NCBI RefSeq assembly: GCF_001704415.2
Contig: NC_030826.1
Span: forward strand, 34,405,324-34,469,323
DNA from: Capra hircus
Taxonomy: Eukaryota; Chordata; Mammalia; Artiodactyla; Bovidae
Reading direction: 5' to 3'
Length of the DNA stretch: 64,000 nt
The translations under genes and the position numbers were made by a program. Below the pieces are notes generated by a model. It worked only from the letters and a program-made list of their open reading frames with translations. It was not told where the DNA came from and made no database searches. Below are positions 12,236 through 23,023 of this stretch, piece after piece; positions within the stretch are counted from its first letter, which is position 1, and each line of letters opens with the position of its first letter.

Positions 12236-15154
12236 AACAAGCTGGGGGAACCACAGAGCTCACATCTTCACCCTGACAGCCGTGGTGTCCGATCTGTGGA
12301 TCAGGGAGACGACAGAGCTTCCTGAGCTGGCTGAAGGGCCCAGTGAGGCCCTGGTACCTGGATGAACCTATGTCAGCACCTGGCACACAGTAGGTGCCCT
12401 GCCCCCAGCCGCTGTCTTTACCCTGGACTCGTCCCCAACTCCTCTCTCTGCTCCTCATATTTGTCTAAATGTTGTCTGCCTGGGAGCATGTCCTCCCGCC
12501 TCTGGCTATTTTTAGGTCCGTTTCTTTAGAATTCTAGATTCTACATGTAAGCCCCACAGTTATTTGTGGCGAGATGTGACAGCTGCTCAGATGGAGTAAC
12601 TGGGAATGCTGTGTTTATTCTGCAGAATCCACTGACCCAGCCTTTGCTGGGCAGTGACTCACGGACCATCCTTCCTTCTCCTGGGGCGCAGTGCAGCGTC
12701 GCCGAGTGACTGGATGATCTCTGCTGGGAGAGGCCTCCTGGACAGGTGTCGAGGATACACTGAAGGCTTCCTGGGAAGATGCACAGGACGGAGCTGCAGG
12801 TGGACAGGGGAGGGTAGGCACAGGAGCCATGGGCTCTCCCCTGACTTACCCCCACAGAGCCTCGGGCCTGGGAGGAGCAAGCGTGAGGGAGAAGCGGACT
12901 TTTCAGTAGCAGCCCCAACTATAGGACTGGAAATTGAGGCGGACACCATTGGTCTCATTCCTAACACCTATTCCTTTTGACTAGTTTTTGATACAGTGCT
13001 CTAAGCCAATCATGATCATTTTGTCATCAAATTTCCCAGTTTTTAATGCTGGTCGTGTGACCCAGTTCTGGCCCATCAGTCCTAAAGTGACAGTATGCTG
13101 GAGACATTTCTGGGAAAGCATTTGCTTACCTGATGAAAAGAGGTGCAGCTACTGCAGCCCTTGACCTTTCCTTTACCTTTGGCTTGCCTGGAACCCAGGT
13201 GTGATGACTAGAGTTATGGCAGCCATCTTGTGACTGTGAAGTCAAAGCATAAGGCTGAGAGGTCAATTGTATTAGGGATAGTGGAGTCAAGATGCCTATG
13301 CTAGCAACTGCCTATTTCTGGTTGTGTTAATGGGGATAAAAGAACTTCCTACCCATTTGTTTGCTTCTGTTGGTTGTAATTTGGTGCTTTGCAGTTAAAT
13401 GTGTTCCTCCTAACTGATACAGACATGAAGGCCAGGTGGGCAGCTGTGAGGCCCATCCATGCTCAGAGGTCCACAAACAGCTCCTGGGATGGCCCTGGGC
13501 TAAGGCCTCTGCTGGACTTTGGTGAGGTGGGGTGATTCAGACCCACCTAGACTTACCCCTCAGGGTGTCATGGGCCACCAAAAGAGGCAACAAGTTGTGT
13601 AACTGATCTGAACTGCTCCCAGTTCTCAGGGGGCAGGAAATCCCTTTTCTTTAGGAAATCAGATTTAACTCTACCTTCGTGCTCATGTGCCAGGGTTGGA
13701 AGACCTGCACAAGAGCGTGATGGGGGTGGGGTTCTTAGGGTCAAAGGGGCCCTAAAGCTTCAGCTGTAAAAGCCCGGGGACCTGGCCCTGCACACCTGAG
13801 GCCTATGCAGATCCAGGAATGTCTGGGTCCAGGTCTGGGCCTGGTTTACACCAGCATCTCAGGGGCTCCCTGCGTGGACGGGAGCAGAGGGCAGGAAGCC
13901 ACACAGGGTTGCCCTGGGCAGGCCTGCATTGGCCAGACAGAAGGCAAGTGGGTACCACCTCCTCCTGCTCCTGCTGGAAGGCGATCACGTGCCCCCGCCC
14001 CTGAGCCCCTGTGCCCTGGATGCACCTGCATCTCCCAGTGAGCGCCCACAGGACCCAGGACTGCCCTTGCCCTACCCCTACCTGGATGGACATCTGCCCG
14101 CGTTGGAAATTTCCTCGACCCCCTGGCTCTGGGCCTGGACCCCGCGTTGTAGGAGGCTGAGCAGCATCCCAGCCTCACCGGTGTCCATGGCACCTCCCAG
14201 CTGTGGCAACCACGGATGTCTCCAGATGGTGCCCAGTGTCCCCTGATGGAGAAGCCTGGACTTGCAGAGGGTGGAATTTTGGAGAGAGAAGGCAGCTGCC
14301 TCCTCCTCCCTGGTAGGGGTGCAAGGCGGGGGGTCAGGTCTAGGGTACTCTCCCTGCGCCTGCAACAGGAGAAGGAACGTCAGGATGGCAGTTCATTTCC
14401 CAGAAAGTCATAGAAAACACAGTAACTGAGTGAGATCGGCATTGTGATGGGGTCTCCAAAGGACTGGAGGTGTCTCAAAGGCAGAGCCAAGGGCTCAGCT
14501 CCCTGGCCCTTTGTCCACTGTGTCCTAGGCCCTCGCATACAGTAGGTGCTCAGAAAACTGAATGAACCAATAAATGAAGGAGGCCACTCATGGCGGATCG
14601 CCTGTGCCGCCCTGGGAGGCCTGGGTTTCTGTCTGAGCAGTCCAGAGCCACTGCAGGGCTCTGAACAAGGGCCACCTGCTGTCGGCGGAGGATGCTTTGG
14701 AAATGGGGGAGGGAGGCTGGAGAGGCCAGCCGCCTCCATTGTGCAGGTGGGAGGTGATGAGACCTGAGTCCCAGAGGAACAGTTTCAGGAGGTGAGGACT
14801 GATTCCTTGTGGTGGTGTTGGGGGGCGGGGAGGAGCAGAGGTCGCTGGGTGGGGGACCAGGGAGTAGAGAGGGCTGGGGGCGAGGTGCTGGAAGATACCA
14901 CTCTACCCCAGGTGAGGAGCTCGGCAGGTGGAAAAAGTCTGGAAAAGAAATCTAATGAGAAATGGAAAATCACGAGTTAGTCATGTGTAGTGACTGGCAA
15001 AAAAGAAGCCACTGTAGCTATTTCTGTGTTCATAGGAAGCGGCAGCAGCACTGATGCTTAGAGGAAGGGCAGCTCTTGGCTGGGAAACACTTTCAAGAGC
15101 CCCGGATTGGGTGGAAGACCATGGGTTTTCCTGGAAGCAACCTCCCAGGGGAAG

Positions 15155-15420
15155 GATTGATGCTGGAGCTGAAACTCCAATACTTTGGCCACCTGATGAG
15201 AAGAACTGACTCATTGGAAAAGACTCTGATGCTGGAAAAGTTTGCAGGCAGGAGGAGAAGGGAACGACAGGATTAGATGGTTGGATAGCATCACCAACTC
15301 GATGGACATGAGTTTGAGCAAGCTCCAAGAGTTGGTGATGGACAGGAAAGCCTGGTGTGCTTCAGTCCATGGGGTCACAAAGAGTGGGACACAACTGAGC
15401 AACTGAACTGAACTGAACTG
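15155..15420 (+). repeat. BovB LINE 3' end with intact target-site duplication
   Basis: A 5'-truncated BovB tail from gattgatgctggagctgaaa through ccatggggtcacaaagagtg, with a terminal (tgaac)n run. The 16-base sequence aacctcccaggggaag flanks it perfectly at 15139-15154 and 15421-15436, which proves a retrotransposed insertion and defines both ends. Confidence 0.95.
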
Positions 15421-15544
15421 AACCTCCCAGGGGAAGCTGTGCTCTATCCTCCCTGGATATGGGGGAGAAGGGCAGCCTGCACAGCAGGGGCTCGTGTCCG
15501 GCGATGGAAGCTGAGATGTCCTGCCTTCTGCTTTAAAGACTCCG

Positions 15545-16325
15545 ATGTGTGATGACCCCTTACCTTGGAACTCAATAATAGGAAGGCAATAACTCAGTTA
15601 AAAATGGGCAAAGGAGCTGAAAAGACGTGTCTGCAGAGCTCAGAGCTTTCTTTAGACATCAGGGAAAGGCAAACCAAAACCACACTGAGGCACTACCTCA
15701 CCCCTGTGAGAATGGCAGTCATTACAAAACCAGGGAGCCGGCATGGAAGATGTGGAGAAACTGGAACCCTTGAGTGCTGTGGCTAGGAACGTGAAGTGGT
15801 TCAGCTGCTGCAGAAAATGGTCTGGAAGTCCCTCAAAGAGCTAAATACAGAGTTGCTGCGTGACTCAGCAATTTCCTTGCTGGAGCACATCCAGGAGAAA
15901 TAAGTGTCTGTTAGAAAACACCTGTGCATGAATGTCCACAGCAGCCCTGCTCACAGCCACCAGAAGGTAGAAGCAGCCCTGGCATCCATCAGCAGGTGAT
16001 CAGAAATGTGTGTCCAGCCGCACGGTTGGATGTCTGTCATTCAGCTGTGAAAAGGACTGAAGTACAGACACCCGCCACCATGGGCGTGAAGCTCACAAAC
16101 ATCACACTCAGTGGAAGAAGCCAGACATAAAAGGTCACCTGTTGCCTGGTGCTGTTTGTATGAAACTTCCAGGACAGGCAAACCCCTGGAGACAGAATAT
16201 AGATCAGAGGTTGCAGGGGTAGAAGCAGGATGGGGAGTGACTGCCAATGGCTTCTGGCTTCCCTGAAGATGCCAGGGATGTTCTGAAAAGAGAGGTGATG
16301 ACGGTCACACAACACCATGAAGGTG
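15545..16325 (+). repeat. L1 LINE 3' fragment
   Basis: aactcagttaaaaatgggca, tgtgagaatggcagtcatta, aagatgtggagaaactggaa and tccatcagcaggtgatcaga follow the order of the L1 ORF2 3' part and 3' UTR. It is diverged and has many stops. Confidence 0.8.
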
Positions 16326-16328
16326 GTA

Positions 16329-16605
16329 CTGCTCCTGCTGCCAAGTCGCTTCAGTCGTGTCCGACTCTGTGCGACCCCATAGATGGCAGCCCACTAGGCT
16401 CCGCTGTCCCTGGGATTCTCCAGACAAGAACACTGGAGTGGGGTGCCATTTCCTTCTCCAATGCATGAAAGTGAAAAAGTGAAAGGGAAGTTGCTCAGTT
16501 GTGTCCGACTCTCAGCAACCCCATGGACTGCAGCCCACCAGACTCCTCCATCCATGGGATTTTCCAGGCAAGAGTGCTGGAGTGGGGTGCCATCGCCTTC
16601 TCCGA
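16329..16605. repeat. Bov-A2 SINE, full dimer
   Basis: Two related monomers are visible. The first starts gctgccaagtcgcttcagtc and ends ccatttccttctccaatg; a gaaagtgaaaaagtgaaagg linker follows; the second starts gctcagttgtgtccgactct and ends gccatcgccttctccg. The dimer marks a pecoran ruminant genome. Confidence 0.93.
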
Positions 16606-16614
16606 TGAAGGGGC

Positions 16615-16860
16615 TAGAGCCACCTAACTGTAAACTTTGTTTTTTTATATATATTTCTATTCCATTATGGTTTGTCACAGGATATCAAATATAGTTCCTA
16701 TGCTATATAGTAAGACCTTGTTGTTTATCCATCCTATACATACTGTTAATAGTTTGCATCTGGAAGTAGTGTTACTTTATTCATTTTTAAAATTTTTTGG
16801 CTGTGCCATGTGGCTTGTGAGATCCTATTTCCCGACCAGGGATCAAAAGCATGTTTGGAA
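16615..16860. repeat. AT-rich L1 3' end fragment and CHR-type SINE piece
   Basis: 16618-16760 carries ttgttgtttatccatcctat and nearby wording common in artiodactyl L1 3' UTRs. 16790-16855 shows ggctgtgccatgtggcttgt and cccgaccagggatcaaaagc, the reverse of a tRNA-Glu SINE. Confidence 0.55.
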
Positions 16861-17755
16861 GTTCAGAGTTGCATTCACACTTTAACATGGTTGAAATGAT
16901 TGCTTTTATATCAGTACAAAACCATTTTTTAAGTATATGGGAACTGTCTGTACCTTCTGTTCAAATCTTCTCCAAACCTAAAAGGACTCTGAAACATAAA
17001 GTCTGTTTGAAAAAGCAGAACGGAACATGAAGTGGCCATGAGCAGGGTGCAGTCCTGTGGCTCTGTGCCCCACGGTGCCACCTGCAGGCCTCTGGGTGCC
17101 GGGACACTTCCCGTCCACTCAGGGTCATCAGCACTTGAGGAGCCTCCCCAGTGCCCCAGCTCACTCTGTCTTCTTCCTGAGCGTCCGACGGTCAGCAGAA
17201 GTCATCTGCCTGGAGCCAGATAAAGGGCTCCTGCCTTTGACCCTCATGACAAGCTCATGAGGACCTGGGGGCCTGGGGAGGCCGGGGCATCCTCCTGGGA
17301 TCAGTCAGCAGGTGAGTGCAGAGCTCGTGTGCCTGATCCCCGCAGGGCAGGCGGGTGCTGCTGTCGGGTCAGCTCCCGGCCTCTGGACAGCAGTGCTCTG
17401 AACCCTCGCATCTCTCTGGAGGAGATGCCTGTGCCCAGAGGTCAAGCTCGAGCAACAGGCAGGGCAGCTGGACGCAGACTCAGAGGACACAGCACTGAGA
17501 AGGCACTCTGGCCCCAACACCACCAGACAAACCCACTCGAGGGCCGGTCTACATAGCAGGACAGTGGGTGGAATGTTGACAGGGCCTCGGTGTTAGCTGT
17601 GCTCTGGATCAACCGTAAACCTGATTCTGACACGACTGTATCGAGGTTTCCTAGCAGAATGTTTTTGTTCTTAGGAGATATTCAGGGAAGGGCCTAGGGG
17701 TGTAGAGTCTGCTACATATGCTCAAATAGTTCATATAAAAATAACTTTATGAAGG

Positions 17756-17868
17756 GACTTCCCAGGTGGTCCAGATGTTAAGATGCCATGCTTCCACTGC
17801 AGGGGGCACAGGTGTGATCCCTGGTCGAGATTCACATGCTGAGCAGCACGGCCCCCCCCCCAAAAAAA
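17756..17868 (+). repeat. tRNA-Glu (CHR-type) SINE, degenerate
   Basis: gggacttcccaggtggtcca head, cactgcagggggcacaggtg with gtgatccctggtcgagattc, and a C-run plus A-run tail at 17851-17868. Confidence 0.85.
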
Positions 17869-18792
17869 CGCTGAGGAATAATAAGGGGTCAATCGAGGTG
17901 AAGGATATGGAGGTGTTTATTTCATAATTTTTGCAAATTTTTTGTGGGTTGGAAAATTTGCAAGGTAAAAACAAACTTTTAATCACTTAAAAATTACAAA
18001 GGCCCAATTCATTTAATTAAAAAGTTCATGTATTTGCTGAGATTGAAGCTCATGGGTTTTTTGGAAAGAAGGCCCAGGAGATGCGCTGGTAAATACTGCA
18101 AATTAAACACTATTCTGATCAAAAAGAAAAGCCCATGGGAAAATGGCCAGCATTACAAACAATGGGGGAAAAGACAAGTTAAATAAGGTATAATTATTCA
18201 ACTATTAAATTAACGTAAGTGTGTTTGGAATACTAGGAGACCATGCTGATGAGTGAGCCAGGCACAGGCCTGTGGACGCAGCTGGACTGACTGCGTCCTC
18301 TTAACTCCTAGAATCCCTTGCTAAGGAAATGGCCCTAAGCCAGATCCCACACTTCGAGCCAACCCTGCGCACAGGCGGCCCTGCCGAGCCTTGGCTCTGA
18401 CCAGAGGTTTCTAGCCCCTGCTCTGCCTCCTTCCTGTGCATGCGCCCTCAGGGCGGGCAGCAGGGTCTTCAGCCTGAAGACCTGCTGGTGTCCCAGTCGT
18501 CCTGAGCTCTGGGCCAGGACTGTGGATTCCCACACCTGATCAGCCCCTTGGAGTCCCGCAGCCCTCAGAGCACCCAGTGCTCTTCCCCAGCCCCTCTCCT
18601 TGCTCGCTCCTAGAACCTGGAGTTAAACAGGAAAAGCTGCTTTTCCTAGAGTCTCCTTGCTGCCCCCTCCCCCGCCCAAATCACTCCAGGTAAAGTTCTT
18701 GTTGGTCCCTGGACAGCTGGCCCAGGTAGAAGCACCTGAAAAGCATCACTGGGGTTTAAGTAAAATGTTTTGGTTAGTTTCCAAAGGTTGGG

Positions 18793-18985
18793 ATGTGAAA
18801 GTCACTGAATTGTGTCCGACTCTTTGCGACCCCCGACTGTATATGTATACTCCGTGGAATTCTCCAGGCCAGAATACTGGAGTGGGCAGCTGTTCCATTC
18901 TCTAGGGGATCTTCCCAACCCAGGGATCAAACCCAGGTCTCCAGCACTGAAGACTGATTCTTTACCCACTGAACTATCAGGGAAA
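18793..18985 (-). repeat. Bov-tA SINE
   Basis: Reverse orientation: gaaagtcactgaattgtgtc, ggccagaatactggagtggg, gatcttcccaacccagggat and the head gaactatcagggaaac. Confidence 0.9.
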
Positions 18986-20294
18986 CTGATAGTTGTCTTC
19001 CTGTTTTCTGGCTTAATCCCACTGTTTGGGAGAATAAACCGTGTGATCACAGTCCTTCCAATTCTGCTGAGATTTGCTTTATGTTCCAGTGGTTGGTCGA
19101 TTTGGGGAAATGCTCTGAGTGACCTTGATAAGACCACATGTTCTTCTGCTGATGGGAGGAGGCTCTGTGGAGACCAAACCCTATGGGGCTTTCCCTGACC
19201 TTTATGCTCCGTTACCAAGGTAAATATTCTAACCCCCACAAGATATTGTTGTTACAAACATCTAATATCAGATTTACTTTCTTGTGCTCTTCACTCCTTC
19301 CTGCATCCCCGGGCTCCCAGCTGGGATCCTGTTCCTTTTGTCTGAAAACACCTTTTCTTTGCCTCCATTTTTGAGGGATAACTTCCCTGGACTGAAATTC
19401 AGCTTTGACCTTTGTCATTCACTTGTGTCTTTGACGAGAGCTGACTGGTGCTGAGCGTGTGCAGGTGCAGGACATGCTCTTGCTCTCCAAGAAGAAGGGG
19501 ACGGGTATGCATGGAGCACCGGGAGCAAGAAGGGCTGCAGAGTGGCTGTGCCCGAGCCACACGGGACCTCGGAGCGAGGATCACACTCTGCCCTCATTCT
19601 TACAGGAGCAGTGAGGCTTCTTGGAGAAGACACGGCTTTAACTGGCCCACAATGGGGGCAGCGGCATGTGTGAAAAGGAACCAAGGAGACGGCAGAAACA
19701 AGATGGGTTTGAGCACTGAGTGTCCGAACCAGTGCTGGCTCCAGCAGGGGTTCCCTAATTGGGCTTCCTCTGTCACCTGCTCTAGGCTGGCAGGTTCCAA
19801 GCCCGCCATTCACTCAGCTGTGTGATCATGGCACTTCCCACGTGAGTCCACTTCCCCTCCCTCTCTCTTCCCCTCCCTCCCACTTTCCCTCCCTCCTATT
19901 CTGCGGCTCAAAGAAAACTGCACTGGGCTCTGGGCCTGCAGCTTTGGAAGAGCTCAGACTTCTTAGCTCTGGTCTTTACAGTTAGATTTCTTCTTCTGAG
20001 AGTCAGAGAAGGTTGATCAGTCACTTGCCGGAGGCCACACAGACAGGATCCTTCACCCTCTCCATTCCACAGATGGGGTCTGTGAGGCCCAGGGAGATTG
20101 TTTCCAAGGATGCTCCAGACTTGGGAGTGGCTGAATGACTCATTCACTCACTGTTTACAGAGTGCCTGCTTCATGCGTGGAACTAGGAACGAGCCAGGTG
20201 CCAGGGAGAGTTGTGCAGGAACAGACAAAACCCTGCCCTCTGGAAGCTCATCTTCTCCTGGGTGAGGGGAGGGGGGACTGACACTATACAGAAT

Positions 20295-20670
20295 AAATAA
20301 GCAAACTAAGTCCGAGTCTTTGCGACCGCACGGACTGTAGTGCGCTAGGCTCCCCTGTCCTCCACTGTCTCTTGGAGTTTGCTCAAACTAAAGTCCACTG
20401 GGCTTCCCTGGTGGCTCAGACAGTAAAGAATCCATATGCCATGCGGGAGACCTGAGTTCAATCCCTGGGTTGGGACGGTCCCCTGGAGGAGGACATGGCA
20501 ATCCACTCCAGTATTCTTGCCTGGAGAATCCCCGTGGACAGAGGAGACCGGCGGGCTGCAGTCCATGGGGCACGACTGAGCGGTTAAGCACAACATCCAT
20601 TAAGTTGGTGATGCCATTCAACCATCTCCTCCTCTGTCATCCCCTTCTCCTCTTGCTCTCAATCAGACTG
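20295..20670 (-). repeat. BovB 3' end, split by a Bov-tA
   Basis: Two pieces of one antisense BovB tail, 20309-20397 (gtccgagtctttgcgaccgc to gtttgctcaaactaaagtcca) and 20596-20670 (tccattaagttggtgatgcc to ccccttctcctcttgctctc), continue each other across a + strand SINE. Confidence 0.85.
20399..20592 (+). repeat. Bov-tA SINE nested in BovB
   Basis: Full length: gggcttccctggtggctcag head, ctgagttcaatccctgggtt B-box, ggacatggcaatccactcca, and ggcacgactgagcggttaag at the end. It inserted into the BovB tail, so it is the younger of the two. Confidence 0.92.
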
Positions 20671-22638
20671 ATTCCATGAACAGAAAGGAGACTCAAGAGT
20701 ACGGAACGGTTTAGGCTTTACCCAAGGCCACCCGTTAAGCAAATGTTAGCTTTAGTAATAAAAGGAGCCAGGTGCTCAGATGCAGGGCCGCTGGGGGAGG
20801 GGACAGTTGGAAGAAATAGCCATTAGCTTTGATCCTCTCCCAGCAAAAGTCAAACTCCTGGCCAGAGAGGTCATCTGGAGACGTTTGCCCTGGAGCCTGT
20901 GACGGTAGCTGCTCATGATAAACAGCTCCGGATATGTGGAGAGCCATCTAGGGGTAAAGAGAGATAACCCCAGGGTCGGGTGTGGGGCCGGCTGGGGGAG
21001 AAAGGAGCTATTTGTTAAAGCTCCAGAAACAGGGACTTTGGGTCGGAATCTGGAACAAATACTTTGTCCACAGAGAAGCACGCTGCCTCAGAAGTGACTT
21101 CTCTGTTTGCCAGGGATGCGGGAGGAGGCATAGCCCCTGAAAGAAGTCAGCCTGGGTGGCTTCCCTGCAAGCTCAGACAGGGGCGTTTCAAAGGCCCAGG
21201 CTGTACTTCTGGCCCCAGATACCTTCAGCAAGAGGTTCTTGACCTGAACAGTTCCAATCCACCGGCCACACTGGAAGCTGAGTCCAGTTTCTGAGTTTTG
21301 GTGTGCTCCTTTCTAGGAGGGTTGGAGTGGATTCCGCTGGTTGCATCAGCTGTGCTGTGATCTCTGACATTTTCTTTGTTCCCACATAAACCAAGCACAC
21401 AAAAACTAATTTTCCTGGCTTAATAAAAGAACAAGGTGGGGGCGGGGGGAAAGAATGGCCAGGTGGGGAGAAAACTGGGGCTTGGGTGAAATGGACTGTG
21501 GTGGGTAGGGAGTGCCCCCCCTCTTGGTGAGCTCCCCAGAATCGGCTCTGGTTCCAGCAGGCCCTGCCTGGACAGCCTGCACGAGGTGGTTGTTGGGCAA
21601 ACCAGCCCTTCAGCACCTGCTGTGCACCCAGCCCAGTGGTGGCTAGTGGTTCTCAAGCACTTTCCAGCAGTCAGGTCCTGTGCTATGGGTTTTACCAACA
21701 GGTACCTCATTTGTGCTTCTGAGGAACTGACAGCTGCCCACAACCACGGAGCTGGTGTGTACACCAATGCCAGCGTCCTTCCTGTATCATGGTGGGCTTG
21801 CCTCTGCCCCATCCCAGGGGTGTTGTGGAGGTTGCACATGATTGGGCACACGGTGGCAGCTCACAAATGCCCTGCGCTGGCAGGTGCAGGGTGGAGGGGA
21901 AGCAAGGGAGAGAGGCGTGGGCTGGAATCAGATGGCTTGCCAGGCTTCCAGGTATGTGGCAACTAGCTACAAAGAGGGCTCTCTAGGGACCCAACCAGCC
22001 TGTAACCCACCTACTTTCCAAAGCCTGTTCCCTCCCACTATCCCCCACCACCACTACTCCAGCCTTTTCAGGATTTCTGAAGGACCCCTCCTGTCTCCTA
22101 GCACCTGCACAGGTGAGCCCCTTCCTACCCCCAAAATCTGCATGTCTGGCACCTTCTCCAGTTCTCAGGCCTCCCTCGGGTCCTTCCCTGAGCATTGCAG
22201 GGCAGTGCCCCCTCACCTCCCCGTTTTGCCATCCCAGCTTGCAACCATTTATTGCTGCTCGGCTCTCATACCCCAAGGGACAGTGAGGGAAGCCCCGGTG
22301 AGTGCTCGAGGGCCACTGGAGGAGGGTCGTCGACTGGAAGCGGGAGGTGAGGGGCGTTCCCACCCCTCAACACTCCCCCTCGTGCCACAGTCGGCCCCCG
22401 GGAAGGACTAGGGGCTGAGTCGGCCAAAGTCCAGGTCCTCGGGTGCTAGGCAGCACGCTACTTAAACCTACGACCCGCCGCTGGCGGCCTCCAGCCAGAC
22501 GACGGCCAAGAACAGGAACGCCAGGTCAGTTGGCTGGCCGAGTGGGTAGCCGGGGGCTGGGGGTCGGGGGCCGGCAATCGAGGTCTCCGCGGCTGCGTGG
22601 CAGCCTCGGGACCGGCCAGCGCCGCCGCGCACGGCCCT

Positions 22639-22657
22639 GGGACTTGTAGTTCTCGGC
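22639..22657 (-). promoter_or_regulatory. ZNF143/STAF-like site (first of two)
   Basis: On the - strand this reads gagaactacaagtccc, matching the ACTACAA-TTCCC core of the ZNF143 site with one change (G for T). It lies in the PEMT CpG island about 53 bases upstream of a better site in the opposite orientation. It is a motif match only. Confidence 0.5.
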
Positions 22658-22709
22658 TCCCGGAGAGGCTAGCGCGAGCCCGAGAACTCGGCGCTGCGCG
22701 GGGACGGGG

Positions 22710-22729
22710 ACTACATTTCCCAGAAGGCC
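22710..22729 (+). promoter_or_regulatory. ZNF143/STAF site (second of two)
   Basis: actacatttcccagaaggcc is a close match to the long ZNF143 (SBS) consensus ACTACA-TTCCCAGNATGC, a motif typical of CpG-island promoters close to the transcription start. Its place 74 bases upstream of the in-frame ATG at 22784 suits a PEMT core promoter. Confidence 0.65.
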
Positions 22730-22783
22730 GAGGAAGCAGGGTCACGGCGAAAGGACACCGGCCGGCGGCGCTTCTCGGGCCCG

Positions 22784-22942
22784 ATGGGGCCGGTTCTGGG
22801 TGTCGGGGGCTTCCTCGAGGCCCCAGCGCGATCCCTGCAAGGCAACCCGCGGCCAACGAGTCCGGGCCGTGCGGGGCCCGTGCGCAGCTCGGTGGCTGCG
22901 CCGGACTGCTGCGGAGGCCTCGGCAACCTCGACTTCAGGAAG
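22784..22942 (+). CDS. PEMT: Upstream PEMT exon encoding the long-isoform N-terminus (start uncertain)
   Basis: The last 20 codons read RSSVAAPDCCGGLGNLDFRK, which closely matches the N-terminal segment of the human long PEMT isoform. The exon then ends at a complete codon before gtaccg at 22943. Splicing to 32291 continues in frame as A-D-L-C-I-M, so the exon joins directly onto the short-form ATG. The frame is open back to an ATG at 22784, which would give 53 extra residues from this exon plus five from exon 2 (about 257 in total). No ATG lies where the human initiator should be, about 13 codons before the SSVA motif. The exon and donor are well supported. The 5' boundary and the coding use of 22784 are inference; much of this could be 5' UTR for the short form. 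Confidence 0.6.
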
Positions 22943-23010
22943 GTACCGGGCGCCGGTTGGGAGGGGTGCCGCGGGCGGGGCCTCTTCCTACGCCGGGGGG
23001 CGGGACCGCC

Positions 23011-23023
23011 GTTACCAGGCAAC
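23011..23023. promoter_or_regulatory. RFX X-box palindrome
   Basis: gttaccaggcaac fits the X-box consensus GTNRCC-N(0-3)-RGYAAC on both strands, with a 1-base spacer. It lies in the CpG island, about 70 bases into PEMT intron 1. RFX factors bind such sites in ciliary, MHC class II and other promoters. Binding here is inferred from the motif alone. Confidence 0.6.

Larger units (their letters stand above)
9490..15138. other. Intergenic, no gene recognised
   Basis: Contains scattered MIR fragments, small tandem duplications and old unnamed repeats. Two are suggestive: 10165-10360 (tgtgacctcctgtggaaatg, gggtctttgcagctgtaatc) and 12960-13425 (gcagccatcttgtgactgtg, ending tcctaactgatacag). Both resemble mammal-wide repeats that I cannot assign to a family with certainty. 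Confidence 0.5.
16870..22438. other. Intergenic, no gene recognised
   Basis: Apart from the SINE and BovB elements listed separately, this stretch holds no exon I can support. 17870-18230 is AT-rich old repeat-like DNA of unknown family. 19840-19890 is a CT-rich simple tract. Near 20005-20240 there are MIR-like (ggccacacagacagg) and L2-like (tcattcactcactgtttaca) remnants. Confidence 0.5.
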
